64,000 bases of DNA from Burkholderia sp. BCC1644. GTDB lineage: Bacteria; Pseudomonadota; Gammaproteobacteria; Burkholderiales; Burkholderiaceae. This document shows, piece by piece, positions 34,425 to 42,770 of the stretch. Under the pieces are notes generated by a model. The model made no database searches. It was not told where the DNA came from and saw only the letters and a list, made by a program, of their open reading frames with translations. The first letter of the stretch is position 1. Each line of letters starts with the position of its first letter. The stretch spans positions 248,001 through 312,000 of the forward strand of contig NZ_CADFEI010000004.1 in the NCBI RefSeq assembly GCF_902833225.1. Direction: 5' to 3'. The translations under genes and the position numbers were made by a program.

Positions 34425-35126
34425 ATGCCCAGCAACATTCTCGTCGTTGAAGATGAGCCCGCGATTTCCGAACTGATCTCGGTGAATCTCCAGCACGCCG
34501 GTCACTGCCCGATCCGTGCGTACAACGCCGAACAGGCGCAGAACCTGATCAGCGACGTGCTGCCCGATCTCGTGCTGCTCGACTGGATGCTGCCGGGCAA
34601 ATCCGGTATCGCGTTCGCGCGCGACCTGCGCAACAACGAACGGACCAAACACATCCCGATCATCATGCTGACTGCTCGCGGCGACGAGCAGGACAAGGTG
34701 CTCGGCCTCGAAATCGGCGCGGACGACTACGTGACGAAGCCGTTCTCGCCGAAGGAACTGATGGCGCGGATCAAGGCCGTGCTGCGCCGCCGTGCGCCGC
34801 AGCTGACCGAGGACGTCGTGTCGATCAACGGGCTGCGCCTCGACCCGGCCACGCATCGCGTCGCCGCGCACGGCGACGGCAGCGAGATCAAGCTCGATCT
34901 CGGCCCGACCGAGTTCCGCCTGCTGCATTTCTTCATGACGCATCCGGAACGCGTGCACAGCCGAACGCAACTGCTCGACCAGGTGTGGGGCGACCATGTG
35001 TTCGTCGAGGAGCGTACCGTCGACGTGCACATCAAACGATTGCGCGCGGCCTTGAAACCGGCCGGTTGCGATGCGATGATCGAGACCGTGCGCGGCAGCG
35101 GCTACCGGCTCGCCAAGCACGCGTAA
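34425..35126 (+). CDS. phoB: Phosphate regulon response regulator PhoB
   Basis: A 233-residue OmpR/PhoB-type regulator. The receiver domain (1-120) has the acidic pair in VVEDEP, the phosphoacceptor Asp in VLLDWMLPGKSG, and the conserved Lys in TKPFSPKEL. The winged-helix domain has VWGDHVFVEERTVDVHIKRLR. It binds the Pho boxes found before pstS and ppk. I chose ATG 34425, after AAGAGG; a GTG at 34419 is alternative. Confidence 0.95.
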   Translation: MPSNILVVEDEPAISELISVNLQHAGHCPIRAYNAEQAQNLISDVLPDLVLLDWMLPGKSGIAFARDLRNNERTKHIPIIMLTARGDEQDKVLGLEIGADDYVTKPFSPKELMARIKAVLRRRAPQLTEDVVSINGLRLDPATHRVAAHGDGSEIKLDLGPTEFRLLHFFMTHPERVHSRTQLLDQVWGDHVFVEERTVDVHIKRLRAALKPAGCDAMIETVRGSGYRLAKHA

Positions 35127-35134
35127 CGTATTCG

Positions 35135-35159
35135 GGCATGCCGTGTGCCGCGGCATGCC
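35135..35159 (+). repeat. Inverted repeat between phoB and phoR
   Basis: GGCATGCCG (35135-35143) pairs with CGGCATGCC (35151-35159) around a 7-nt loop, followed by a pyrimidine-rich stretch TTCATTCTTT. A possible partial terminator that would lower phoR relative to phoB. Confidence 0.5.
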
Positions 35160-35183
35160 GTTCATTCTTTCGGACGCTGAATC

Positions 35184-36503
35184 ATGAACATCATCTGGGC
35201 GCGCTTTCTGGTGTCGCTCGTGCTGCTCGTGCTGATCGGCGTATTGGTCGGCGTCTTCGCCGGCCCGACCGCGGGCCTCGTGTTCGTGGTCGTGATGCTG
35301 ATCGCGCAGGGCTTTTTCAGCACCTTCCATACGCAGCGTCTGTGGCGCCTGCTCGACGCGCCGGTCTACGGCGAAGTGCCGAGCGCGCCGGGCATCTGGG
35401 GCGAGATCTACTATCGTCTGCACAAGCTCGCGAAGCAATGGCATGCGCAGGTGCGGCAGGTCGAGCAGCAGCATTCGCGCTTCATCCAGGCGATCCAGGC
35501 GTCGCCGAACGGCGTCGCGATGCTCGACGACCACGACCAGATCGAGTGGTGCAACGCGATCGCCGAGGTTCATTTCGGCCTCGATGCGAAGCGCGACCTG
35601 CGCCAGCACATCACGAACCTGGTGCGCCATCCCGACTTCGTCCGCTATCTGAATGCGCAGCATTACGACGAGACGCTCGTGATGCGCGGCATGGGCGACT
35701 CGCGGCAGAACGTGCTGGCCGTGCAGGTGTTTCCGTACGGCGAGAACCGCAAGCTGCTGCTCACGCAGGACATCACCGAGCTCGAGCGCACCGACGCGAT
35801 GCGGCGCGACTTCGTCGCGAACGTGTCGCACGAGTTGAAGACACCGCTCACCGTGCTGTCGGGCTTCCTCGAGACGATGCGCGAACTGCCGCTGAACGAG
35901 GAAGACCGCGGGCGCTATCTCGAGATGATGGAGCAGCAGGCCTCGCGGATGCGGCACATCGTGACCGATCTGCTGGTGCTCGCGAAGCTGGAAGGCGAGA
36001 GCAAGCCGCCGCTCGATCGCGCGATCGACATGCGCGCGGTGTTCGATCATCTGAAGGAGGACGCGCAGACGCTGTCGAACGGGCATCACGACATCGCGTT
36101 CACGATCGACGAGACGCTGGGCGTCACGGGGGCGCAGACGGAGCTGTTCAGCGCATTCGCGAATCTCGTCACGAACGCGATCCGCTATACGCCGGAAGGC
36201 GGCAAGATCGTCGTCACGTGGCGGCGCGAGGGTGCGCAGGGCGTGTTTTCCGTCACGGACAGCGGCTTCGGCATTCCGGCCGCCGATCTGCCGCGGCTCA
36301 CCGAGCGCTTCTATCGCGTCGACCGCAGCCGTTCGCGCGATACGGGGGGGACCGGGCTCGGGCTGGCGATCGTCAAGCACGTGCTGCAGCGGCACGACGC
36401 GCACCTGTACGTGCAGAGCGAGGAAGGGCGCGGCAGCACGTTCACCGCGCGATTCCCGGGCTCGCGCATCATCGCGATCCGGCCGGCCGCGTACGAGGCG
36501 TGA
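35184..36503 (+). CDS. phoR: Phosphate regulon sensor histidine kinase PhoR
   Basis: A 439-residue membrane kinase. Two N-terminal hydrophobic segments (about 5-45) have almost no periplasmic part, as expected for PhoR, which senses through PstSCAB/PhoU. A PAS domain follows (about 95-200), then the dimerisation helix with His in NVSHELKTPLTVL, and the ATPase domain with N-box NLVTNAIRYTP, DSGFGIP and GTGLGLAIVKHV. It phosphorylates PhoB under phosphate limitation. Confidence 0.94.
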   Translation: MNIIWARFLVSLVLLVLIGVLVGVFAGPTAGLVFVVVMLIAQGFFSTFHTQRLWRLLDAPVYGEVPSAPGIWGEIYYRLHKLAKQWHAQVRQVEQQHSRFIQAIQASPNGVAMLDDHDQIEWCNAIAEVHFGLDAKRDLRQHITNLVRHPDFVRYLNAQHYDETLVMRGMGDSRQNVLAVQVFPYGENRKLLLTQDITELERTDAMRRDFVANVSHELKTPLTVLSGFLETMRELPLNEEDRGRYLEMMEQQASRMRHIVTDLLVLAKLEGESKPPLDRAIDMRAVFDHLKEDAQTLSNGHHDIAFTIDETLGVTGAQTELFSAFANLVTNAIRYTPEGGKIVVTWRREGAQGVFSVTDSGFGIPAADLPRLTERFYRVDRSRSRDTGGTGLGLAIVKHVLQRHDAHLYVQSEEGRGSTFTARFPGSRIIAIRPAAYEA

Positions 36504-36531
36504 TCGCGTAGCGGTCGTCTGTTCGGTCAAT

Positions 36532-36563
36532 AAAAAAGCGCAGCCCGCGGGCTGCGCTTTTTT
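36532..36563. terminator. Bidirectional terminator between phoR and ppk
   Basis: A 20-bp perfect palindrome (36538-36557, arms GCGCAGCC and GGCTGCGC) flanked by six A on the left and six T on the right. It serves both the pst-phoBR operon and the convergent ppk gene. Confidence 0.85.
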
Positions 36564-36602
36564 ATTGGCGGGGCGGCGTGCGTCTGGCGCGCCGCGTCCG
36601 CT

Positions 36603-38666
36603 TTACGAGCAGAACTTCGCGAGCAGCCCGAGTTGCGCGTTGCGGATCGTCTTGCCGGAGCGGCGGCGGCGGTAGTGGCCGTCGCTGTGCATCTGCCACG
36701 CCGACTGGTTGTCGCCGAGACACACCGACAGGCCCTCGGCGATCACGCGCCGCTTGAGCTTGCGCTCGCGGATCGGGAACGCGACTTCGACGCGGCGGAA
36801 CAGGTTGCGGTCCATCCAGTCGGCGCTCGACAGATAGACGTCCTCCGCACCGCCCGCGTGGAAGTAGTAGATCCGGTGGTGTTCGAGGAAGCGGCCGACG
36901 ATCGAGCGCACCGTGATGTTTTCCGACAGCCCCGGCACGCCGGGCTTCAGTGCGCAGACGCCGCGCACGATCAGGTCGACCTTGACGCCGGCCTGCGACG
37001 CTTCGTACAGCGCGGCGATCACCGACGGCTCCAGCAGCGCGTTCATCTTCGCGACGACGCGCGCACGCTTGCCGGCGCGCGCGTTGTCGATTTCCGCGCG
37101 GATCGCGTCGATGATGCGCGGATGCAGCGTGAACGGCGACTGCCACAGCTCGTGCAGCGAGAGTTCGCCGCCGATCCCGGTCAGTTGCTGGAACACGTGA
37201 TGGACGTCCTCGCAGATCTTCTGGTCGGCCGTCATCAGCCCGAAGTCGGTGTAGAGGCGTGCCGTGCGCGGGTGGTAGTTGCCGGTGCCGAGGTGCACGT
37301 AGCGGCGCAGCGACGCCTTGCCGGCCTGCACGACACGCCGCACGATCAGCATCATCTTCGCGTGGCACTTGTGGCCGACCACGCCGTACACGACATGCGC
37401 GCCGACGGCTTCGAGCTGCGACGCCCAGTTGATGTTGGTTTCCTCGTCGAAGCGCGCGAGCAGCTCGACGACGACGGTCACTTCCTTGCCGTTGCGCGCG
37501 GCTTCCATCAGCGCATCCATCAGCGGCGAATCGGTGCCGGTGCGGTAGATCGTCTGCTTGATCGCGACGACGCTCGGGTCCTTCGCGGCCTGCTGCAGCA
37601 GTTCGAGCACGGGCTGGAAGCTCTCGTACGGGTGGTGCAGCAGGATGTCGCCGTTGTCGATCGCGTCGAACATCGTCGGCGCGTTCGTGATCGCATCCGG
37701 AATCGACGCGGTGAACGGCGTGAACTTCAGGTCGGGGCGGTCGACGAGATCGGGAATCTGCATCAGGCGCACGAGGTTCACGGACCCGGCCACGCGATAG
37801 CAGTCCTTTTCGCCGAGCTCGCTTTCCTCGAGCAGGCGCCGCACGATGTGCAGCGGCGTGTCGGCCGACACTTCGAGGCGTACGGCATTGCCGAGGTGGC
37901 GCGCGGGCAGTTCGCCCTGCAGCGCGACGCGCAGGTTCGTGATTTCGTCTTCGTCGACGAACAGCTCGCTGTTGCGCGTGATGCGAAACTGGTTGCAGCT
38001 CTTCACGACGAGCTGCGGGAAGAGTTCGCCGACGAAGCGCTGCATGAACGAGCTCAGCAGCACGAAGCCGTGCTCGAAACCCGATAGCGCGTGCGGCATG
38101 CGCACGACGCGCGGCAGCGCGCGCGGCGCCTGCACGATACCCATCACGGCCTGGCGGCCGAACGCGTCGCGGCCTTCGAGCTCGACGACGAAGTTCAGGC
38201 TCTTGTTCAACACGCGCGGGAACGGGTGCGCCGGATCGAGGCCGATCGGCGTCAGCACGGGCAGCAGTTCATCGAGGAAGTAACGCCGCGCCCATTCGAG
38301 CTGCTCGTCGTTCCACGTGTCGCTCGCGTGGAAGTAGATGCCTTCCTGTTCGAGCGCGGGCAGCACGGTTTCGTGCAGCATCGTGTACTGTCGATGGACG
38401 AGCCGCTGCGCGCGTTCGACGACGAGATCGTAAGCATGCTGTAACGACATGCCGTCGGGTGTCAGTGCGCCGGGGTTGTCGCGGATCTGTTCCTGAAGGC
38501 CGGCCATGCGGACTTCGAAGAATTCGTCGAGGTTGCTGCTGGTGATGCAGATGAAACGGAGGCGCTCGAGCAACGGGACTTGAGGATCGGCCGCCTGGGC
38601 CAGCACGCGCTCGTTGAAACCGAGGATGCCGAGTTCACGATTGAGAAGCGGATAACGGACGGACAT
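36603..38666 (-). CDS. ppk: Polyphosphate kinase 1
   Basis: A 687-residue enzyme, normal length, that polymerises the gamma-phosphate of ATP into polyphosphate. The N-terminal domain begins with LNRELGILGFNERVLAQA. The two PLD-like catalytic domains carry the autophosphorylated histidine in GHKCHAKMMLI and the second conserved set near YYFHAGGAEDVYLSSADWM. The start at 38666 (MSVRYPLLNREL) is supported by homology; the 43 upstream in-frame codons would cover the Pho box. It converges with phoR and is divergent from ppx. Confidence 0.95.
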   Translation of the reverse strand: MSVRYPLLNRELGILGFNERVLAQAADPQVPLLERLRFICITSSNLDEFFEVRMAGLQEQIRDNPGALTPDGMSLQHAYDLVVERAQRLVHRQYTMLHETVLPALEQEGIYFHASDTWNDEQLEWARRYFLDELLPVLTPIGLDPAHPFPRVLNKSLNFVVELEGRDAFGRQAVMGIVQAPRALPRVVRMPHALSGFEHGFVLLSSFMQRFVGELFPQLVVKSCNQFRITRNSELFVDEDEITNLRVALQGELPARHLGNAVRLEVSADTPLHIVRRLLEESELGEKDCYRVAGSVNLVRLMQIPDLVDRPDLKFTPFTASIPDAITNAPTMFDAIDNGDILLHHPYESFQPVLELLQQAAKDPSVVAIKQTIYRTGTDSPLMDALMEAARNGKEVTVVVELLARFDEETNINWASQLEAVGAHVVYGVVGHKCHAKMMLIVRRVVQAGKASLRRYVHLGTGNYHPRTARLYTDFGLMTADQKICEDVHHVFQQLTGIGGELSLHELWQSPFTLHPRIIDAIRAEIDNARAGKRARVVAKMNALLEPSVIAALYEASQAGVKVDLIVRGVCALKPGVPGLSENITVRSIVGRFLEHHRIYYFHAGGAEDVYLSSADWMDRNLFRRVEVAFPIRERKLKRRVIAEGLSVCLGDNQSAWQMHSDGHYRRRRSGKTIRNAQLGLLAKFCS

Positions 38667-38729
38667 CGGCAGGGTAGGGGGTGATTCAGGCGATGATTCG
38701 AAAGGACGCTCGGAAACTCTCACGGTACG

Positions 38730-38747
38730 ATGACGTGCTGATGACAA
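38730..38747 (-). promoter_or_regulatory. Pho box before ppk
   Basis: On the minus strand TTGTCAT, 4 bp, then ACGTCAT: two units in the exact 11-bp spacing of a PhoB site, ending 63 bp before the ppk start. It places polyphosphate synthesis under phosphate control, as known for other bacteria. Confidence 0.75.
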
Positions 38748-38958
38748 TACTGTATTTATATCGGCAAATTCTACGCTGGAACCATTTCGTCTCATAAATG
38801 TTTCGGCTATATGGAATCAAGCAGTGTGATCGAGCAGTGTGCATGCCCGTGAAGCGTGGCAATGGCAAGCGTTCCACGCTTAAAATGTCGCCTTTGATTG
38901 ATCGCCCAGGGCTGCCGGTCCGGCTGCCGCGGGTGAACGCGCACGGAGCCCCCTTCTG

Positions 38959-40473
38959 ATGGTTACAACTCCCCACTTGCTGGCTGCCGTGGATCTCGGC
39001 TCGAACAGCTTCCGGCTGATCGTCGGTCGCGTCGAGGAAACGCCGGCGGGCAGCCAGATCTATCCCGTCGACGCGCTGCGCGAGCCCGTTCGGCTGGCCG
39101 CGGGCCTGTCGAGCGACAAGATGCTCGATCGTGCGTCGCAGGAGCGTGGCTGGGAGGCGCTCAAGCGGTTCGGCGAGCGCCTGCGCGATTTCCATCCCGA
39201 TCATGTGCGGGCGGTGGCGACCAACACGCTGCGCGTCGCGAAGAACGCGGGCGAGTTTCTCGGCGAGGCTGAAGCGGCGCTCGGTTTTCCGATCGAAGTG
39301 ATCGCGGGCCGCGAAGAAGCGCGGCTGATCTATGCGGGCGCCGCGCACTCGGTGCCGGCGAGCGCCGGCAAGCGGCTCGTCGTCGACATCGGCGGCGGCT
39401 CGACCGAATTCATCATCGGCTCGCACTACACGCCGATCGTGATGGAGAGTCTGTATATCGGCTGCGTGAGCCACAGCCGCACGTTCTTTCCGGCCGGCAA
39501 CGTCGACGAATACACGATGCGGCAGGCCGAACTCGCGGCCAAGCGCGAGATCCAGATCATTTCGAGCGAGTACAAGAAGGCCGGCTGGGACCAGGCGATC
39601 GGTTCGTCCGGCACCGCGCGTGCGCTTGCGGAACTCGTCGAGGCGAACGGCTTCAACGATCCGGGCATCACGCACGGCATTTCGCGTGGCGGCCTCGAGC
39701 GCCTGAAGCGCGCGCTGATCAAGTCGGAGAACGTCAACCGGCTGAAGCTGGTCGCGCTGAAGCCCGATCGCGTGCCCGTGCTCGCGGGCGGCCTCGCGAT
39801 CATGCTCGCGGTGTTCGAGGAGCTCGGCGTCGATTACGTCGATACGACCGACGGCGCGCTGCGTCTCGGCGTGCTGTACGACCTGCTCGGCCGGACGCAG
39901 CACGAGGACATGCGCGCGGTGACCGTCGAGGGCTTCACGCGTCGCTACGGCGTCGATCGCGCGCAGGCCGAGCGGATCGGTGCGCTCGCCGGGCGTTTCT
40001 ACGACGAACTCGAGGAAGACGACGAAGAGGCGCGCGAGGAAGGACGGATGTTCCTCGGCTGGGCGGCTGCGTTGCACGAGATCGGCCTGTCGATCTCGCA
40101 CAGCGCGTATCACAAGCATTCCGCCTATATCGCGAGCAACGCGGACATGCCGGGCTTTTCGCGCACCGACCAGGCGCGGCTCGCCGCGCTCGTGCTCGGT
40201 CACGCGGGCAAGCTCGGCAAGCTGTCGCAGGCGCGCGAGGTCGAGTGGCCGCTGTTGTTCTGCCTGCGGCTCGCGGCGCTGCTGTGCCGGCGCCGGACCG
40301 ATGCGGGGCTGCCCGACATTTCCGTTTCGCAGATGAAGAAGGGCGGGTATGAAGTGCGCTTGCCGAGCGCATGGGTCGAGCAGAACCCGTTGACCGACTA
40401 CAGCCTCAGCCAGGAGGCTGCCGAGTGGGAGAAGGTCGGTATCCCGTATCGCGTGGTGTACACCGGCGCGTAA
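38959..40473 (+). CDS. ppx: Exopolyphosphatase
   Basis: A 504-residue Ppx/GppA-family enzyme that removes terminal phosphate from polyphosphate (or hydrolyses pppGpp). ASKHA-fold ATPase motifs are DLGSNSFRLIVGR, ATNTLRVAKN, GREEARLIY and DIGGGSTEFIIG. The C-terminal part is an HD-type helical domain (about 320-504). ATG 38959 is the start. It is divergent from ppk across 292 bp that contain the ppk Pho box and a TAAAAT element at about 38881; no other gene is seen there. Confidence 0.92.
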   Translation: MVTTPHLLAAVDLGSNSFRLIVGRVEETPAGSQIYPVDALREPVRLAAGLSSDKMLDRASQERGWEALKRFGERLRDFHPDHVRAVATNTLRVAKNAGEFLGEAEAALGFPIEVIAGREEARLIYAGAAHSVPASAGKRLVVDIGGGSTEFIIGSHYTPIVMESLYIGCVSHSRTFFPAGNVDEYTMRQAELAAKREIQIISSEYKKAGWDQAIGSSGTARALAELVEANGFNDPGITHGISRGGLERLKRALIKSENVNRLKLVALKPDRVPVLAGGLAIMLAVFEELGVDYVDTTDGALRLGVLYDLLGRTQHEDMRAVTVEGFTRRYGVDRAQAERIGALAGRFYDELEEDDEEAREEGRMFLGWAAALHEIGLSISHSAYHKHSAYIASNADMPGFSRTDQARLAALVLGHAGKLGKLSQAREVEWPLLFCLRLAALLCRRRTDAGLPDISVSQMKKGGYEVRLPSAWVEQNPLTDYSLSQEAAEWEKVGIPYRVVYTGA

Positions 40474-40560
40474 CGGGCCGATAGCGGGGCCTGGAGGCGT
40501 TGGACGGGAGCGTGGTTGCGGCGCCCTCAGGCGTGCCGCACGATCGTCCTGACGGCTCGC

Positions 40561-40995
40561 TCAATCCGACGAGCAGACGATCGCGGTCAGGAACGGGAAC
40601 GCCTGCTTGACGGTCGCGTCGCTGCCGGCCTTGCGCACGGCTTCCTCCACCGAACTCTTCGTGCCGCGTACCACGACGCCGTAGGCCCAGTCGCCGATCG
40701 GCGTACCGTCGCCCGGACGGAAGATCGGGTCGTTCGCCTGATAGCCCAGCACGACATAGACGCCGAAGCCGTATGCGGTCAGCGGGTGGCTCGTGCGGAA
40801 CGCGTTGACCGAGTTCGATTCGACATGCATGGGCTCCGACTGGATGTCGCCGGCGGCGAGCAGCGGCGCGACGAACTTGTGGCCGGTCGAATGGCAGTCG
40901 AGCGCATTGTCGAGCGCCTTGGCCGAAGCGGTGCCGGCGGTCGCGAGTGCGAGCAGCGACGCGCAGAGCGTGGTCTTGAGAATGTTGTTTTTCAT
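40561..40995 (-). CDS. Conserved periplasmic protein of unknown function
   Basis: A 144-residue protein with a clear signal peptide (MKNNILKTTLCASLLALATAGTASA). The mature part has two cysteines (LDCHSTGH and the C-terminal IVCSSD) that could form a disulfide, and a soluble mixed composition. I do not recognise a family. The start at 40995 gives a standard signal sequence; a start at 41022 would put nine extra residues in front. It converges with ppx. Confidence 0.7.
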   Translation of the reverse strand: MKNNILKTTLCASLLALATAGTASAKALDNALDCHSTGHKFVAPLLAAGDIQSEPMHVESNSVNAFRTSHPLTAYGFGVYVVLGYQANDPIFRPGDGTPIGDWAYGVVVRGTKSSVEEAVRKAGSDATVKQAFPFLTAIVCSSD

Positions 40996-41170
40996 GCGCG
41001 GGTGCGGGTTGTTCACGCGCATTATCGCGTGTTCCCGGAAGTGCCGTGCGCGGGTTGCGGGCAGGGGCCTGAGCGTTGTCGCGTCGCTGCCCCAATGAAT
41101 CCCTACAATGAATTGAAGTGCGCGAGCCGGGTGACCGCACGTGCGATTCAGCGGCCCGGAAACGGAAAAG

Positions 41171-41197
41171 GGGCTACGGTGTTTAACCGTAACCCCT
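41171..41197 (-). terminator. Terminator at the truncated tRNA-Pro end
   Basis: GGGGCTACGG / CCGTAACCCC (one mismatch) with A residues on the plus-strand left side, so a minus-strand terminator. It is probably the tRNA-Pro terminator from before integration. Confidence 0.6.
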
Positions 41198-41252
41198 TGA
41201 TTCCTTGGTCGGAGCGATAGGATTCGAACCTACGACCCTCTGATCCCAAATC
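41190..41252 (-). repeat. Left attachment repeat with truncated tRNA-Pro 3' portion
   Basis: 63 bp identical to 49754-49816. It contains the tRNA acceptor 3' strand, T-arm, variable loop and part of the anticodon arm, then diverges after CCCAAATC, so no tRNA can be made from it. Confidence 0.9.
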
Positions 41253-41377
41253 GGGCGCTCCTGCCATTTTTAACGTCGTTGGCGATCGATTAAAATCATA
41301 AGCCATTGATTTTATGTAATATTCAAGCTCATTGCGATTTTGTGTTCCGACCCACAACGCTACACGTAGTAGCAACG

Positions 41378-41674
41378 ATGAGCGATAGCGAGAAAGCGCA
41401 GCGTGCGGGCAAGGACGCCCTGAATTTCACGAAAGCGGCGATCGAAGCGTTGGCGATGCCAGAGAAGGGTTGGAAGTATTACTACGACGCGAAGGTGGGC
41501 GGTCTTGCGATCGGCATCGGCCCGGACGGCGTCAAGACGCTCACTCTCTATCTGAAAGCAAATCGAAGGAAATGGCGGATCAAGATTGGGCGCTATCCTG
41601 ATCTGACGGTCGGTAAGGCGAGGATGCAAGCTCTGACCCTGATCAAGAATCGCTGCTGTTCCAAACTGGCCTGA
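41378..41674 (+). pseudogene. Truncated phage-type tyrosine integrase (N-terminal domain only)
   Basis: A 98-residue frame. Residues about 12-85 match the DUF4102 arm-binding domain of P4-type integrases (FTKAAIEALAMPEKGWKYYYD, KVGGLAIGIGPDGVKTL, IGRYPDLTVGKAR). Intact integrases have about 400 residues; the core-binding and catalytic domains are missing, and the last dozen residues (LIKNRCCSKLA) are unrelated. Its place next to the attachment repeat suggests it is the stump of the enzyme that inserted the island. Confidence 0.8.
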
Positions 41675-41849
41675 AGTTGTCTCGCTAACGGCCGCTTTCC
41701 CATTTGTTTGTTGTCTCTCGGCCGCGATCGTAGTTGCGACCGATGTTTCCCAGTAGCACACACTCACCAACGAATTCCGGAACGTGGCGGTATCCTCGAT
41801 TCGGTAATCAATCGACCAGTTTCTTACCGCGCGGAGGGAAGCCCCGGTG

Positions 41850-42077
41850 ATGGTAATCAATCCCGGGCGGAAGAGAGACCTACTCATCGAGCGCACGCAT
41901 GCCGGGTTGGCGCGTGCCAAAGCCGAAGGGAGGAAACTCGGTCGCCAAGACACGCCGACGGCGGAACAAAAGACCGAAATTCGGCAGAAACTAGCGGAAG
42001 GTGCTACTGCACGGGGACTGGCGAAGGAATATGCCGTCTCGCATCCGACTATCCTGAAGGTGGCGCACCCGACGTAA
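41850..42077 (+). pseudogene. C-terminal remnant of a serine recombinase (resolvase/invertase)
   Basis: The reading frame encodes KRDLLIERTHAGLARAKAEG and KLGRQDTPTAEQKTEIRQKL, then a helix-turn-helix (AEGATARGLAKEYAVSHPTI). This is the E-helix and DNA-binding end of Hin/Tn3-type resolvases. The catalytic serine domain of about 110 residues is missing upstream. ATG 41850 may allow a short DNA-binding peptide, but recombinase activity is excluded. Confidence 0.75.
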
Positions 42078-42158
42078 ATAATGCTTAGGATAATGCAGCT
42101 GATTGGCTGATCTGCATCGGCGTAAGATGCCGTCTCTCAAATTCCGTCGATTAATCTC

Positions 42159-42627
42159 GTGACCAAGAAACGGTCCCCTTCGCGGAAAAGTAAGCGCCCT
42201 TTGTCCAAGGAGATGCTGTTGCCTCTTCCGGCCGCGACCGCCCGCAAGAAATCGATCGAACATCATATGGCGTGCCATACCCTCGCATCTGGTGAGGGTA
42301 GCCGTTCGGTTATCGCTCAGTTATTCAATACCGTCTATAACGCGTACTTTGTCCACGAAGCGACTGAGGGGGCGATCTGACCTGGACTTGTTTCGCGCAG
42401 TTGAAGCCGTGCTTCACGATTGCGCCGTACGCGGCAAGGCTGAGGGCAAATTCACGGTCACAGACGATGGCATGGTCGTGATCCGCGAGGTGCTTGTGCT
42501 CCGTGACGAGCAATTGCTGAACTCCCCGTCCTATGTCATTGCGGATGGCCAAGCACGGCTCGCCGCATTTCTGTCCAACGATTCGTTGTCACCAATCGCG
42601 CCTGAATGTATCCCCGGCGTCAATTGA
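42159..42627 (+). pseudogene. Hypothetical gene split by a frameshift
   Basis: Two abutting frames seem to be one gene. The first, 42159-42380 (73 residues), begins TKKRSPSRKSKRPLSKEML and stops just after a run of five G (about 42368-42373). The second continues from there to 42627 in another frame with RSDLDLFRAVEAVLHDC and VVIREVLVLRDEQL. Neither half alone looks complete. The joined protein would be about 155 residues, basic at the start and helical later. I recall similar Burkholderia proteins of unknown function but cannot name the family. Confidence 0.55.
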
Positions 42628-42770
42628 CAACTTGGCGTTAATTTTTGTCAAGCTGCGTCATATTTTTCAGACTTTAGATAAAATCGCGCGAGCGACCTAC
42701 CGTCGCAACGGCTGACCGTCTTTGTGTCATTTTCTTGACGGTTGAACCTGAGAGAGAAGGATAACGAAAA

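Noticed and set aside
41206..41252. Second tRNA-Pro gene
   Set aside because: Only the 3' portion is present; the 5' acceptor strand and D-arm are missing. It is the attachment-site duplicate.
42624..42651. TTGACAA/TTGTCAA inverted repeat before vgrG as an operator
   Set aside because: Short arms with a 14-nt gap inside the end of a broken gene; could be chance.
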